Part shown: positions 18,748 to 30,868 of the stretch, piece after piece
Layout of the letters: the number at the start of each line of letters is the position of its first letter
Position numbering within the stretch: the first letter of the stretch is position 1
Assembly: GCF_043290135.1 (NCBI RefSeq)
Contig: NC_134700.1
Coordinates: 78,037,000-78,100,999 of the forward strand
Origin: Rhipicephalus microplus
Taxonomy: Eukaryota; Arthropoda; Arachnida; Ixodida; Ixodidae
Length of the DNA stretch: 64,000 nucleotides
Reading direction: 5' to 3'
Program-made: the position numbers and the translations under genes
Notes under the pieces: generated by a model
Seen by the model: the letters and a program-made list of their open reading frames with translations, nothing else
What the model was told of the DNA's origin: nothing
Databases searched by the model: none

Positions 18748-19932
18748 ATGCATAGAGCATTTCCCTTATTAAATGATCGTACCGCCTTAAAGCGTGTACG
18801 CACCGAAGACTTAGGCTTTTTCAACCGATCAAGTGAAAACTTCCCTCATTTTCGTGTTATACATAGTGAGATAAGCAGCAAGCAAGCCAGAACCGTATCA
18901 CCCTTTGTAGTAGCCAGATGTCTCACAGAAACTCTTGGAGCCGGGTACAAAGTTACCAAAATGTCCAGCGGAGACCTCCTCCTTGAAGTTCGAGAAAAAG
19001 AACAGTTTGAAAAGCTACAGAGTCTATCAACTTTTGGTGACACTCCCATCACTGTAACGCCACACAGATCGATGAACACAACCCGTGGAGTAGTTTCTGA
19101 TGCTGATTTGCTCGACTTGACTGAAGAGGAACTTCTGGAGGGGTGGAAGAGTCAGAATGTGACCAATGTACAAAGGATCACCATTAGAAGAGACAACAAG
19201 GTAACACCAACGAAACACCTGATACTCACGTTCGCTTCCAGTAATCTGCCAGAAAGTATTCAAACAGGGTACACAAAGACGTCGATCAGACCATACATAC
19301 CTAACCCACGTCGTTGTTTCAAATGCCAGAAGTATGGCCACGGCTCACAAAGCTGTCGTGGTCACCAAACTTGTGCACAATGTGGAGTATCGGGCCACAA
19401 CTCTGACAATTGCGAAGAACCATCACACTGTGTGAACTGTGGCGGAAATCATGCCGCATACTCACGGTCTTGCTCATTTTGGAAAAAAGAAAAAGAAATT
19501 ATCACATTGAAAATGAAAGAAAACATCACATTCAAGGAAGCAAGACGAAGAGTGTCGCCATTTTATGGCGCTACATATGCTGATGCGGCGCGTCAGGGGG
19601 CCACGCCGCACCAGCCCTCGTCACTCCTTCGGCCAGCGCAGAGCGAGCCGACGGTTGTGGCACCTGCCCCCAAGGCGGCAGTAGTTCAGTCTACTCCGCC
19701 GCCTAGCGAATTGAGGCCGGAGACTCCAGGGTCCTCTGGTCTCAAGGCCTGCCCTCACCAGGCGAGGCCTAAAATGCGAACCACCAGCTCGCATGTGCGG
19801 GCAACCAGTGCCTCTGGGGAGGCAATGGATACAACGGTACCCTTGGTACCAAAAGAGCGGCGTGCCTCCTTGGAGCGCGGTAAGAAAAATAAAAAACCAA
19901 TAACGGGGCCGGACGACCGTCCTGCCACCTGA
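18748..19932 (+). CDS. LINE ORF1, intact zinc-knuckle RNA-binding protein (Q)
   Basis: This is an uninterrupted 394-residue frame from ATG 18748 (MHRAFPLLNDRT). It probably packages LINE RNA as a gag-like chaperone. Residues about 40-180 form the globular nucleic-acid-binding region. Three CCHC knuckles follow (CFKCQKYGHGSQSC, CAQCGVSGHNSDNC, CVNCGGNHAAYSRSC), then a conserved ITFKEARRRVSPF segment and a Pro/Ala-rich basic tail with EAMDT. ORF2 begins 65 nt downstream. The N-half is clearly different from V and W, while the region after the knuckles is nearly the same, marking a subfamily junction. Confidence 0.9.
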   Translation: MHRAFPLLNDRTALKRVRTEDLGFFNRSSENFPHFRVIHSEISSKQARTVSPFVVARCLTETLGAGYKVTKMSSGDLLLEVREKEQFEKLQSLSTFGDTPITVTPHRSMNTTRGVVSDADLLDLTEEELLEGWKSQNVTNVQRITIRRDNKVTPTKHLILTFASSNLPESIQTGYTKTSIRPYIPNPRRCFKCQKYGHGSQSCRGHQTCAQCGVSGHNSDNCEEPSHCVNCGGNHAAYSRSCSFWKKEKEIITLKMKENITFKEARRRVSPFYGATYADAARQGATPHQPSSLLRPAQSEPTVVAPAPKAAVVQSTPPPSELRPETPGSSGLKACPHQARPKMRTTSSHVRATSASGEAMDTTVPLVPKERRASLERGKKNKKPITGPDDRPAT

Positions 19933-19997
19933 ATTAACGAGCTCACTCCAACACAGGATACTCTCTGTACACACAGCAGTATCTCTCTTGTTTAAAT

Positions 19998-22900
19998 ATG
20001 CAGACAGAAATATTACAGTGGAACATCCGAGGCCTTCTTCGAAACCTCGATGACTTACAAGAACTCCTCCATGAACACAATTCAAGAGTGCTGTGTGTAC
20101 AGGAGACACACTTGAAACGAACTAACACAAACTTTTTACGTAACTACATAATCTTCCGAAAGGATAGAGATGATGCCATGCTACCATCCGGTGGTGTAGC
20201 GGTTATAGTAAGTCAAGGCATAGCATGCGCACAATTACCCCTTCAAACTTCTCTCGAGGCGGTGGCTGTCCGAGCAGTTATTCTAAACAAACTTGTCACT
20301 GTTTGCTCTTTGTACATACCACCGCACCACCGTCTCGAAAAACTTCAATTCCAGTCTTTAATCGACGAACTACCTGAACCTCATCTGGTCCTTGGGGACC
20401 TGAACGCACATAATGGTCTGTGGGGTGACTCTCGCTGTGATGCCCGAGGTCGTCTCATTGAACAATTCCTCATTTCATCGGGTGCTTGTCTGTTGAATAG
20501 GAAAGAGGCAACATACTATAACCTTGCCAACAAAACGTACTCTTCCATAGACCTCAGTATCGCATCTCCTTCACTTGTACCAATACTTCAGTGGAAAGTC
20601 ATAAATAATCCATACGGAAGTGACCATTTCCCTTTAGTTTTGAGTACACCAATAATAAATGAATGTCCTCCACATGTTCCCAAATGGCTGGTAAACAAAG
20701 CCAACTGGGAACGATTTCAAAAGCTTACTCACCTAAATTGGACTGACATATGCGGGTTAGGCATAGATGAAGCTGTGCAGTACCTCACGGCTTTTCTTAC
20801 TGACGCAGCAACCAAGTGCATTCCACAAACATCTGGACTGCCCGGCAAACGACACGTTCCGTGGTGGAACACTGAGTGCCAGAATGCGCGAAAGGAACAG
20901 AACAGGGCATGGAGGTTGCTGCGGAACTCGCCGACAGCGGAAAACCTTGAGAGCTTTAGGAAAATAAAATCTCGAGGCAGGAGAACGCGTCGGCAGGCCA
21001 GAAAAGAAAGCTGGCACAAGTTTTTATCAGGGATAAATTCATATACACAAGAGGCTAAAGTCTGGAACATGGTTCGTAGGGTAGCAGGAAGACAAGTACA
21101 CTCACTCCCACTCGTAAACACACAAGGTGATAGCCTGGAAGATCAAGCGAACTTCCTCGGTGCACACTACGAGCAGGTGTCTAGCTCGTCACACTACACT
21201 GAAGCTTTCCAAAGACACAAAGCAAAGATAGAAAAGCAGAAACTAGAATCCAAGTGCACAAATTACGAGGAATACAACCAACCTTTCAACTTAGCTGAGC
21301 TACAAACATCACTAAACTCTTGCAATAATTCCGCTCCAGGCTACGACCGTGTCACATATGAAATGTTGAAAAACTTGCCGCTCGAAACGCGAAAAACTTT
21401 ACTCTCTCTATACAATGCTATCTGGCTTTCAGGCACCATCCCTGCTTCCTGGAAAGAAGCTATTGTTGTCCCTATTTTGAAACAGGGCAAGGACCCTTCC
21501 TCAGTTTCAAGTTATAGGCCCATTGCACTAACCAGCTGCGTTTGTAAACTTTTTGAAAAAATGATAAACCGCCGACTTTTACATTTCCTTGAAACACACA
21601 ATTTGCTCGACCAATTTCAGTGTGGGTTTCGGGAGGGTAGATCCACCACCGACCATCTGGTGCGTATCGAGGCACAGATCTGAGACGCTTTTGTCCACAA
21701 ACAATACTTCCTCTCAGTGTTTCTCGATATCGAGAAGGCTTACGACACAACATGGCGTTTTGGGATATTAAGAGACTTTCTTACCTGGGTGTGCGTGGTA
21801 GAATGCTTTCCATAATCGAGAGTTACTTGTCCAATCGGAAATTCCGCGTCCGTGTGGGCAGTACTCTCTCCCAAATATTTGTGCAAGAAACGGGAGTACC
21901 GCAAGGTGGTGTACTTAGTTGTACACTTTTTATTATTAAAATGAATTCCTTGCACCTGTCCATCCCCCGCAACATGTTCTATTCCACATATGTCGATGAC
22001 GTCCGGCTTGGCTTTAAGTCATGCAATCTAGCAATGTGTGAGCGACAGGTTCAGTTAGGTTTAAACAAGGTCTCCAAATGGGCAGAGGAAAACGGATTCC
22101 GGCTGAACCCAGGAAAAAGCACGTGTGTCTTGTTCTCCCGAAAGAGAGGCATGCACTCAGAACCCGACATTGAACTGAACGGCCAACGTCTGTCTGTGAA
22201 TGCGGAGCATAAATTCCTAGGCTTAATCTTGGACAACAAGTTGACCTTCGTACCACACATAAAGTATTTAAAAACAAAATGTTTAAAAGCCATGAATGTT
22301 ATAAAAGTGTTGTCACGTACTACGTGGGGTAGTGATAGGCAATGCCTCATGAACCTCTATAGAAGCCTTATTCGTACCCGCTTAGATTATGGGGCCGTTG
22401 TCTATCAGTCTGCCACTCAAAGTTCCTTGAAAATGCTGGACCCCGTGCACCATTTGGGCATCCGCCTTTCTACGGGTGCTTTTCGCACCAGCCCCGTAGA
22501 AAGCCTTTACTTTGAGACAAATGAGTGGTCGCTTCATCTGCAAAGAACCTACATGTCCTTTGTATATTTCTTTAAGGTGAAAGCAGACAAGAGGCACCCC
22601 TCATACTCTACTAATAATGACTTGGCGAGCTCCATTCTTTTTCAAAACAGGCCTTCAATGAGGCAGCCCTTCTCAGTTCGCCTGAAGGGTCTAGCTGAAG
22701 ATACCGGAGTGTCACTCGAACACAGTTTAATGGCTCCTGTAGCATACCCGCCACCGTGGCAGTGGCAGACTATAGACTGCGATGTGTCTTTCCTAGAGGT
22801 TACAAAACATGCACCTATTGCCCATATCCGAACATACTTTCTGGAACTTCAACACAAATACACACGTCCTGAGTTCTTCACAGATGCCTCCAAGACTAAC

Positions 22901-23719
22901 TCCTCTGTGTCCTACGCTGCTGTCGGCCCATCCTTTTCGGATGCTGGCCTTCTACATCCACGCACAACTATCTTCACAGCGGAAGCTTACGCGATACTGG
23001 TGGCAGCTAAACACATCAAACAATTACAAATACAAAAAGCAGTAATTTATACAGACTCCCTCAGTGTGGTAACGGCTCTGCACAGTCTTAAAAAACAAAA
23101 AAAACCCAGTCCTTGTCTCACTTTACTCCATTTTGTGCACACTCTACACACACAAACAACATGTTGTAGTGTGCTGGGTGCCAGGGCACCGTGAGATCGA
23201 AGGCAACGTGAGGGCGGATCAGCTCGCTGCATCCGTCCACAAAAACACTGCCCCTACATCCATATCAATCCCGGTCCTTGATCTGAAGCCGTCTCTCAAA
23301 CGAAACCTCAGGGACTACTGGCAGAGCAAGTGGGATACACACACACAAAACAAACTACACGTTATCAAGCCACACCTTGGCCATTGGCCACCAGTATCAA
23401 AATCACGTCTAACAGAGGTAACACTAACAAGACTCAGGATAGGACACACATACACGACACACACACACATCTTTTATCCGGTGGTGATCCACCGTTGTGT
23501 GATAAATGTGGTGAGACATTAACAGTTCTTCACGTTTTAATTCAATGTAAACATTTAGACACTCTAAGAAGACAACACTTCCCACTATCCTACCGACAAC
23601 ATATACCTTTACACCCTGCAATGTTCGTCGGTAGGGAACCGCTTTTTAGTTACAAATCATTATTAGCGTTTTTAAAGGAAATTCATAATTTTCACATCAT
23701 ATACCCGGGCATACCGTAG
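19998..23719 (+). pseudogene. LINE ORF2 (EN-RT-RNase H) of Q with few lesions
   Basis: The first frame runs 561 codons from ATG 19998 and contains the endonuclease with QETHL, GDLNAH, SSIDLS and GSDHFP. A CGA-to-TGA change at 21681-21683 stops it in RT. A 1-nt deletion near 21775 shifts to the next frame, which carries GVPQGGVLS, an intact YVDD near 21990 and most of RNase H. An extra A in the A-run near 23100 and a small change in a CA repeat near 23465 shift the frame twice more before the CCHC and the end at 23719. The lesions are few, so this copy is fairly recent. Confidence 0.88.
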
Positions 23720-24009
23720 CACGACCTCTCTAGAGAGGTTTTTGCTGCGGTGACTACACAGGAAAGCACTTGCCTCACGGCCCTTGGACGCAAGGGTATG
23801 AACGAGTGAGGCACTTGTGCTATAACCATACATATCCACCATTGTCTTATTATCACCAACTTTTGTCATCATTCACACCACACACATCTTTCACGGCATG
23901 GTCATGATTTTATTACTTGTATGTTCTTACCCGCCTTATCGCGAGGAATTTTATGGCCCTTATACAGCCGCTTATCACAATCATTGTCCATATTTTTAGT
24001 AAAATGAAA

Positions 24010-24044
24010 TGGCGCTCTTTGGCCAACAAATGGCCCTTGCGCCA
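24010..24044 (+). other. 3'-terminal hairpin of Q
   Basis: TGGCGC/GCGCCA encloses GGCCA/TGGCC. The tail is (ATC)n at about 24058-24073. Confidence 0.65.
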
Positions 24045-24086
24045 AAAAACACCATATATCATCATCATCATCATTGCCTACCAGAA

Positions 24087-24452
24087 ACTAGCTTTGCCGA
24101 AGTGGCGCGCCAGGGGGCAGCGCCACGACGGCCCTCGGCGCCTGTCTGGCACACGCGTAGTGAGCCAGCGGTGACGCCATCCGCCCCCTCGGCAGTTGCA
24201 GCAAGTGCTGCTCCGCCATCCGAGAAAAACCCACCAACCTCCGGGCTGCGGGCCGCGAAGGTCTCGTCCTTTGAGGCGAGGCCCTCAAAACAAATGCAGT
24301 GCTCGCAAGAGCGCGTGTGCAGCGCCTCGCAAGAGGCAATGGACACAACACCGAGCGTGAGGGCGCAGCCTGCGCCTAACGATCGGCGCGACTCTGTCGA
24401 CCGATCCAAAAAAGAAAAATCTCGTGTCACGGCCCCTGGAAAGGGTCCGTGA
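24087..24452 (+). pseudogene. LINE ORF1 of P, C-terminal part
   Basis: This continues ORF1 of P after the Q insertion. It reads TSFAEVARQGA, then a Pro/Ala/Ser-rich stretch, a SQEAMDTT motif equivalent to EEAMDTS in V, and a basic end (DRSKKEKSR) before TGA at 24450-24452. The tail is free of stops. Confidence 0.8.
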
Positions 24453-24496
24453 GCTTACTTTACATCCTTGAGCACGCAACACAAAACACATCTAAA

Positions 24497-27400
24497 ATAG
24501 ACACACAAATACTACAGTGGAATGCCAGAGGCCTATTGAATAAGCTAGATGATATCAAAGACTTGCTTAATGACTATCAGCCAAAAGTGTTCTGTGTTCA
24601 AGAAACTCATTTAAAGTCGACTCATGTGAATTTCTTAAATCAATATGTGGTTTTTCGTAAATATCGAAATGGTGGCAATTTCTCTACTGGAGGTGTGGCC
24701 ATCATTGCACAAAGAAGCGTAGCATGCCAGCACATTGTGCTACAAAGCTCTCTTGAGGTTGTGGTTGTTCGCGCTTTTCTATTCAACCATATTATATCTA
24801 TCTGCTCGATCTACATAGCCCCTGACGAACCATTCAATAAACCAGAGTTCGAAAAGCTTATTGATCAGCTTGCAGAACCATATGTGTTAATTGGAGATTT
24901 CAATGCTCACAGTTTGCTGTGGGGTGATACCAAATGTGATGCGAGAGGTCGTGCAATAGAAAACTTTCTTCTCGCATCTGGAGCCTGTCTGCTCAATAAG
25001 GCAGAGCCAACATACTTCAGTACCACACACAATACATATTCATGCATAGATTTAGCCATTGGGTCACCGTCACTCCTATCTTACTTAGATTGGAAAGTTA
25101 TTAATAATCCATATGGAAGTGACCATTTTCCAACTTTTTTAGTAACAAAACAACTGGATGACCGGCCGTCTTATCCCAAAAATTGGAACTTTCATGTTGC
25201 AAACTGGGTGAAATTCAGAGAGCTATGTACATTACACCTCGAAGAGGTAGACCATTTGGAAGTAGAAGAGATGGCCAACTATATTTCTGAATATGTTCTT
25301 ACTTGTGCAAAAATGTGCATACATCAGTCCAGGAATGATAAGGTTAACACAAAGCCATGGTGGAATCGGGAGTGTGAAATTGCTAAAAAACGGCAAAACA
25401 AACCATGGAGGACTTTTTCTCGCTACCCAACAGCAGAAAACTTGATAACCTTTAAAAGTTGCAAAGCGAATGGCAGGCGTGTTCGCCGTATAGCCAAACG
25501 GGAAAGCTGGACACGCTATATATCCTCAATAAACTCCTACACAGACGCCAGCAAGGTTCATAATATGGTGCATAAGCTTAAAGGACAAGGCCCAAATCCC
25601 TTCCCTTTTGGTGAATGAGCGCGGTGATACAATAGAAGAACAGGCAAACGCTCTTGGCGAACACATCGAGAAAATGTCAAGCTCAGAAAACTATACCACT
25701 AAGTTCTTACGCCAAAAAAGCATAGCTGAAAGTGTACCTCTGTGCCGGAACAAGCCTGTATCAGACGGATACAATAAACCACTAACACTATATGAACTGA
25801 AGCTCGCCCTTGGCTCCTGTGGAAGTTCTGCTCCTGGTTCTGATACAATTACTTATGAAATGATCAGAAATCTCCCTGATGAAACCCTGAACTGCCTTTT
25901 AGCACTTTACAACAAGATTTTCAATACCGGCAAAATACCCTCTGCTCGGAAAGAGGCAATAGTACTGCCAATCCTTAAACAGGGCAAAGATCCCTCTTCG
26001 GTAAATAGTTACAGGCCTATCGCCCTCACAAGCTGCCTACTCAAAGTGTTTGAAAAAATGATTAACTGCCGCTTGGTCTATTACTTGGAATACAACGGCA
26101 TATTGGACCCGTGCCAGTCTGGTTTCCGTACAGCTAGATCCACAACCGACAATCTTGTCCTCCTCGAGTCGTATATACGTGACGCGTTTGTACACAATCA
26201 ATACTGTCTGTCTGTTTTCTTTGATATTGAGAAGGCATATGATACTGCCTGGCGATACTGAATCTTGCAAGATCTACTGTCTTTCGAAATATGTGGCAGG
26301 TTGATTACCATCCTAAAAGATTACCTGTCTGAAAGGAAGTTCCGTGTAAGAATAGGTACTGTGTTATCGCGCACATTTCTTCAAGAAAATGGAGTGCCGC
26401 AGGGAGGAGTATTAAGCTGCACACTATTTATAGCTGAAATGAACTCTCTTCGCTCTCTTATTTCACCTGCGATATCGTATTCTGTATACGTGGACGTCAT
26501 TCAAATTAGTTTCAAATCGTGTAACTGGACTGTATGCGAATGCCAGATACAGTTAGGTGTTAACTGACTTGCAAAATGGGCTGACAAGAATGGTTTTAAG
26601 TTTAACACTGACAAGACTTCTAGTGTGCTGTTCTCGAGACGACGAGGTGTGCATCCTGACCCCTGCATACTAATGAATGGACAAAACATAGTCATCGCGA
26701 AAGAACAAAACTTCCTCGGTGTAATTTTTGATTCCAAACTCACCTTGATCCAGCACATAAAACAGCTGAAGTTAAAATGTCTCAAGACCATGAACCTTTT
26801 AAAGATTTTATCGCATCAGTCGTGGGGGACAGACAGGCACTGTCTCATATCTCTGTTTCGAAGCCTGGTTCTGTCACGCATAGACTATGGATGCATAGTA
26901 TATCACTCAGCTTCAAGGACAGCACTGAAAATGTTGGACACTATATACCACCTAGGTATCCGGCTGGCACTTGGTGCCTTCCGTACCAGCCCTATTCAAA
27001 GCCTTTATGCAGAATCATATCAATGGCCACTAGACTATCAGCGCACGTATCTAGGAGTCAACTATGCAGTTAAGATCATGTCTCTGAAGCAGCACCCATG
27101 TAAAACACTTATGAACGATGTGTCTACTACGCAGTTATACATAAACCGTCCTTCTATCGCCCCACCGTTTCCATTGGCAATAAGACCTGCAGTAGAAAAA
27201 CTGCAATTTTTTTCAATGACTTGGAGGAAAGTGACCATGTAGAACACATTCCTCCCTGGCAGCAATGTCCAGTAACTTGTGAGTGGTCTTTCAATACATC
27301 ATAAAGGAAAATTGTCCAAGTGCACTCATTGAGCAACATTTCTTGGCCCTTGAACACAAATATCGTTCAACCGAGTTCTTCTGTGATGGCTCAAAGTCTC

Positions 27401-28240
27401 AAGCATCTGTGTCTTGTGCAGCCTATGGACAAAAGCTCTCGGACACCAGAACCATGCATACACATACCAGCATTTTCACAGCGGAAACCTGTGGTATCCT
27501 GCTTATTATACAACATAATTAACAACACAAGATACAAAAGTCTATAGTGTACACAGATTCTTTAAGTGTTGTCAGGGCCCTGTCTTGTGGCAAGTACAGC
27601 AAGAACCCTACTTTCAACAAGCTCCTTAACGAAATCTATGCAGCCTACAACCTAAAGCTTTCTATTGTTATTTGCTGGGTTCCAGGTCATTCTGGAATTG
27701 CGGGCAATGAAATAGTGGACAAGAATGCACGAGAAGCCGCTGGTCGGCAAACCATAGATATAACCTCTGTTCCGGGTGTAGATCTAAAACCTGTTGTACG
27801 TAGAGGTCTACGCAACCATTGGCAAGCTGAATGGGACAGAGAAGTCGAACAACAAACTCCACCTTCTAAAACCCCAGCTGAGAAAAGTTATCCCCCAAAA
27901 ACTCAACAGGTTCGCCGAAGTCACTCTAACACGGCTCTGAATAGGGCACACTTATGCCACACATAAACACCTTTTGACAGGCACTGATCCACCTACATGT
28001 ATACACTGTGGAGAGAGTCTAACCGTTGTGCATGTCCTCATACAATGTCCTGTGCTTCACCAAGCACGACTGACCCATTTCAGGGAGCTCTATCGATATC
28101 ATATCCCACTTCGTCCAGCGCTGTTTTTATCACTTGATGCAGTGGTTGACCTTAAGAGACTTCTTCATTATCTTGGGAAAGACACATTTTTAACAAACAT
28201 ATCATTCCATCCTAGCCACCAGGCTGCGCCTCAAGTGTGA
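24497..28240 (+). pseudogene. LINE ORF2 (EN-RT-RNase H) of P, dead
   Basis: The expected start codon reads ATA (24497) before DTQILQWNARG. The endonuclease is well kept (QETHL, GDFNAH, SCIDLA, GSDHFP). A frameshift near 25605 leads to the RT frame, which has TGA codons at 26259-26261 and 26565-26567. The catalytic motif is altered to YVDV, losing the second aspartate. A frameshift near 27230 precedes RNase H, where the first motif reads CDGSKS for TDASKS. A TAA at about 27520 and another shift near 27870 follow before a final CCHC (CIHCGESLTVVHVLIQC). The protein is unlike V in many places, so P is an old subfamily. Confidence 0.85.
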
Positions 28241-28506
28241 GGTACCGCCTGGTGCATAAAAAGTATGTCTGAGCCTTCGCAGTTCTTGCTCAGGCAAGGA
28301 CTTCAGCTGCGAGGGTCTCGGGCCTTGCAGACTAATTATTCATCACAGACATCAGCCAACGAAATGATGGTTTTTTAACAAAGTGACATTCTTTTAAGTG
28401 CACCGTGTTTTAAATAGTTCGTAGATATTTCTTTTAATTTTTAATCATGTTTTAATCATTTGTTTTAATTGTTAAACTAATAACCGAAATAAAACAACAC
28501 TTGTAC

Positions 28507-28539
28507 TGGGGCTCTTTGGCCTTAGATGCCCTTGCGCCA
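28507..28539 (+). other. 3'-terminal hairpin of P
   Basis: TGGGGC/GCGCCA is a weakened outer stem, and the inner GGCC-to-GCC pairing is partly kept. The tail is (ATA)n. Confidence 0.5.
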
Positions 28540-28572
28540 ATAAAACTTAGCGTAATAATACTTTAAATCTTT

Positions 28573-28893
28573 CTTGTCTATTTCTCCCTTCTAGTCACTT
28601 CTAATTTTTCTGGCGTCAAGGGTTAACCCTGTGTGGTCATCCAACCTTGGTATACATTATTAGGTTATAGCGGCGGCGTACGACTGGCGTCGTGCTGACT
28701 CTTTTATGAAGCTCTGCCATGTCCCTTTGTAGGGCTACGTAGTGGGCTGTCGCCGCTGTTGCTAAACTTTCCCAACTATCTAATGGCGAAAGCGTTCCCT
28801 AAACTCCCTGATTGACCTCTAAGAAGAGGTGGCACCGATGTTATATCTCAATTAAACCATTAAACCAACTTAAACAACCTCTCCCGTTTCCAG
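28573..28893 (+). mobile_element. LINE O, second piece (end of leader and start of ORF1)
   Basis: The leader of O continues after the P target copy. It shows the GGGTTAACCCTGTG and GGTTATAG...GTACGACTGGCGTC segments found in other copies. It is cut at 28893 by the 5' end of LINE R. The 3' remainder of O is not found in the window. Confidence 0.8.
28783..28893 (+). pseudogene. LINE ORF1 start of O
   Basis: ATG at 28783 opens MAKAFPKLPD, followed by a stop. The rest resembles PLRRGGTDVIS, the N-terminus of the older ORF1 type also seen in U (MAKSFPSLNDR). It is cut by LINE R. Confidence 0.6.
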
Positions 28894-30210
28894 CCCACAG
28901 GGGCGTCTGAGCGTCTGAAAGCAGGCGTTTGGTGCGTAGTGTCACTACAGACCCGAGCTAACGGGGGGGTTTCGACTCCCTCCCACGCCTAGCCGTGCGT
29001 GGCTTTGCCGTGTCCAGGGAAAAAGGGATCCTGGGGGTTGAGCTGACACTGGGTGATTGGACCTTTAAGGCCCCCCGACTGATGTAACACACTCCTTTGG
29101 CCCCAGCTTCACGTAGACGGAACCCCTGGGCTGACCCACCCAAAAGAAATCGGCAGTCACCTTTTCCTATTTCTCTCCCCTACAACTTCGTCGTTATCTC
29201 TCACTTTTAGACGGTCCTGTCTACTTCTTTCTTCTGTTTACTTCCAATTTTCCTGGCGGCAAGGGTTAACCCTGTGCAAATAGCCTACCTTGGTCTAGGC
29301 GCATTGGGTTATGGTAGTTTTGTACAGCTGACGTCTGCAAGCTCTCAGCATCCGCAAACTTGCTGCGTCCCCTTGTTGGGCTGCGTGGTGGGTGGTCGCC
29401 AACGTTCCTGAATAAAAATAACACCGGCATGCATAGAGCATTCCCCCCCCCCCCCCACTTACTGATCATATTGGCCTACAGCGGGTATGCACTGATGACA
29501 AATCTTTTCAACCAGCCAATAGAAACATTCCCTCACTTCCACGTCATTCACTGTGAGAAAACTAGAAAGAAAGCCAGGACCGTATCTCCTTTCGTAGTTG
29601 CCAGGTGTCTTACCGAAACTCTCGTGGCTGAATACAAGGTAACCAATATGGCTAGCGAAAACATCCTCCTCGAAATTCGGGACAAAGAACAATTTGAAAA
29701 GCTAGATGGCCTCTCATCGTTCGGTGACGTACCGATCACTGTAACACCACACAGATCAATGAACATAACTTGCGAAATGGTGTCTGACGCAGACTTACTT
29801 GGCCTGACCGAAACTGAACTTTTGGAGGGGTGGAAGAGCCAAAATGTTAGTAATGTAGAGATAACAAGGAAACACCAACAGAACACTTTATACTCATGTT
29901 TGCTTTCAGTAAACAGCCGGAATCTATTCAAACAGGGTACACGAAGACATCTCTCAGGCCCTACATACCAAACCCTCGTCGTTGCTTTCAATGCCAGAGG
30001 TGCTGCCATGGCTCTAAAAGCTGTCGTGGTCGCCAGCTTTGTGCACAATGTGGAGTCCTAGGCCACGTGTCTGAGAACCGCAAACGACCGCCACACTGTG
30101 CAAACTGTGATGAAAATCATGCTGCATATGCACGCTCCTGCACATACTGGAAGAAAGAAAAAGAGATAATTACATTGAAGAAGAAGGAAAACATTTCATT
30201 TAAGGAAGCA
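28894..30210 (+). mobile_element. LINE R, 5' part only (leader and ORF1)
   Basis: R starts CCCACAGGGGCGTCTGAG inside ORF1 of O and carries the Q/T-type leader. It stops abruptly at 30210 within the conserved ENISFKEA segment of ORF1. What follows is not LINE sequence and no continuation was found, which indicates a deletion or rearrangement after insertion. Confidence 0.8.
29429..30210 (+). pseudogene. LINE ORF1 of R, truncated and frameshifted
   Basis: ATG at 29429 opens MHRAF as in Q. A run of 14 C (29443-29456) then distorts the frame. The second part reads FPHFHVIHCEK and continues through the nucleic-acid-binding region. A small deletion near 29860 shifts the frame. The zinc-knuckle frame (from about 29896) has CFQCQRCCHGSKSC with an altered residue, CAQCGVLGHVSENR with the final cysteine lost, and CANCDENHAAYARSC. 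The frame runs into foreign sequence at 30211. Confidence 0.78.
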
Positions 30211-30868
30211 TGGCCACGGCCGGACTGGAGAACGCGACGCGCGTTGTTTACGGCATGTGCACGGGGGGCTGTTGCTGCCTGCTGCCGCAACTCTCTCGGG
30301 GTGCTGCAAGCCTGGCCTTCGCCTTTCCGCTCGCGAGGAGACGCTGAGTTGTTCGCTTGAGAAAGCCTCTGCGCGATTGTTGGTACGCGCATTTTGCTGA
30401 ATGGCTACTCCTCTTACAAGGATTTAACAACCGTGTTTTTTGCAGTGGCCGCTATAGGCACATAAAGGGATTAATCTTACCGTTTTCTCTCACTTTAGGG
30501 AACCAATATAGAAGGCTTAAACCATTGAATTTAGCGCGCAGAAGGGATGGCGCGTACCATTAGTGGTGCACGACTGTAATATTTGTTACTGACGGGTGCA
30601 AAAATGAAACAAGGCAACAAGACATTTCTGTAAGAAAGTAGGTTTAGGAAGCATTTATTTTCACCACATAGGCGAGAGAATTCTGTAGTACTTGAAAATG
30701 TAAAAAAATCGCACTTTTCTTATTGCGACATTAACAAAATCCGACTGAAAAACATTAGAATGCATCCATTCAATTTGTTCTCATTGCACTAACCAGACTA
30801 CACGAGACGAAAGCAGAACATTTTAGAACTCTTAATACATCGCATATATATATTCTAAAGAACTAAAA
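30211..30868. other. Unassigned sequence between truncated LINE R and fragment S
   Basis: The first 170 bp are GC-rich and the rest AT-rich. No LINE, TIR or long coding frame was recognised. It may be original host DNA exposed by a deletion, or part of an element I do not know. Confidence 0.4.

Larger units (their letters stand above)
18231..24073 (+). mobile_element. Full-length LINE copy Q, inserted in ORF1 of P
   Basis: Q runs from CCCCGCAGGGGCGCC to an (ATC)n tail and is flanked by the 13-bp duplication TTGCCTACCAGAA (18218-18230 and 24074-24086). ORF1 is intact and ORF2 has a few lesions. Its leader and ORF1 start are of the same type as T and R, and its ORF2 is of the same type as E1 and Y. 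Confidence 0.93.
24087..28558 (+). mobile_element. LINE P, second piece (end of ORF1, ORF2, 3' UTR)
   Basis: P resumes after the Q target copy at 24074-24086. It contains the rest of ORF1, all of ORF2 in decayed form, a 3' UTR with the family stem-loops, the terminal hairpin (28507-28539) and a short (ATA)n tail ending at 28558. The O-leader target copy follows at 28559-28572. Confidence 0.88.
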
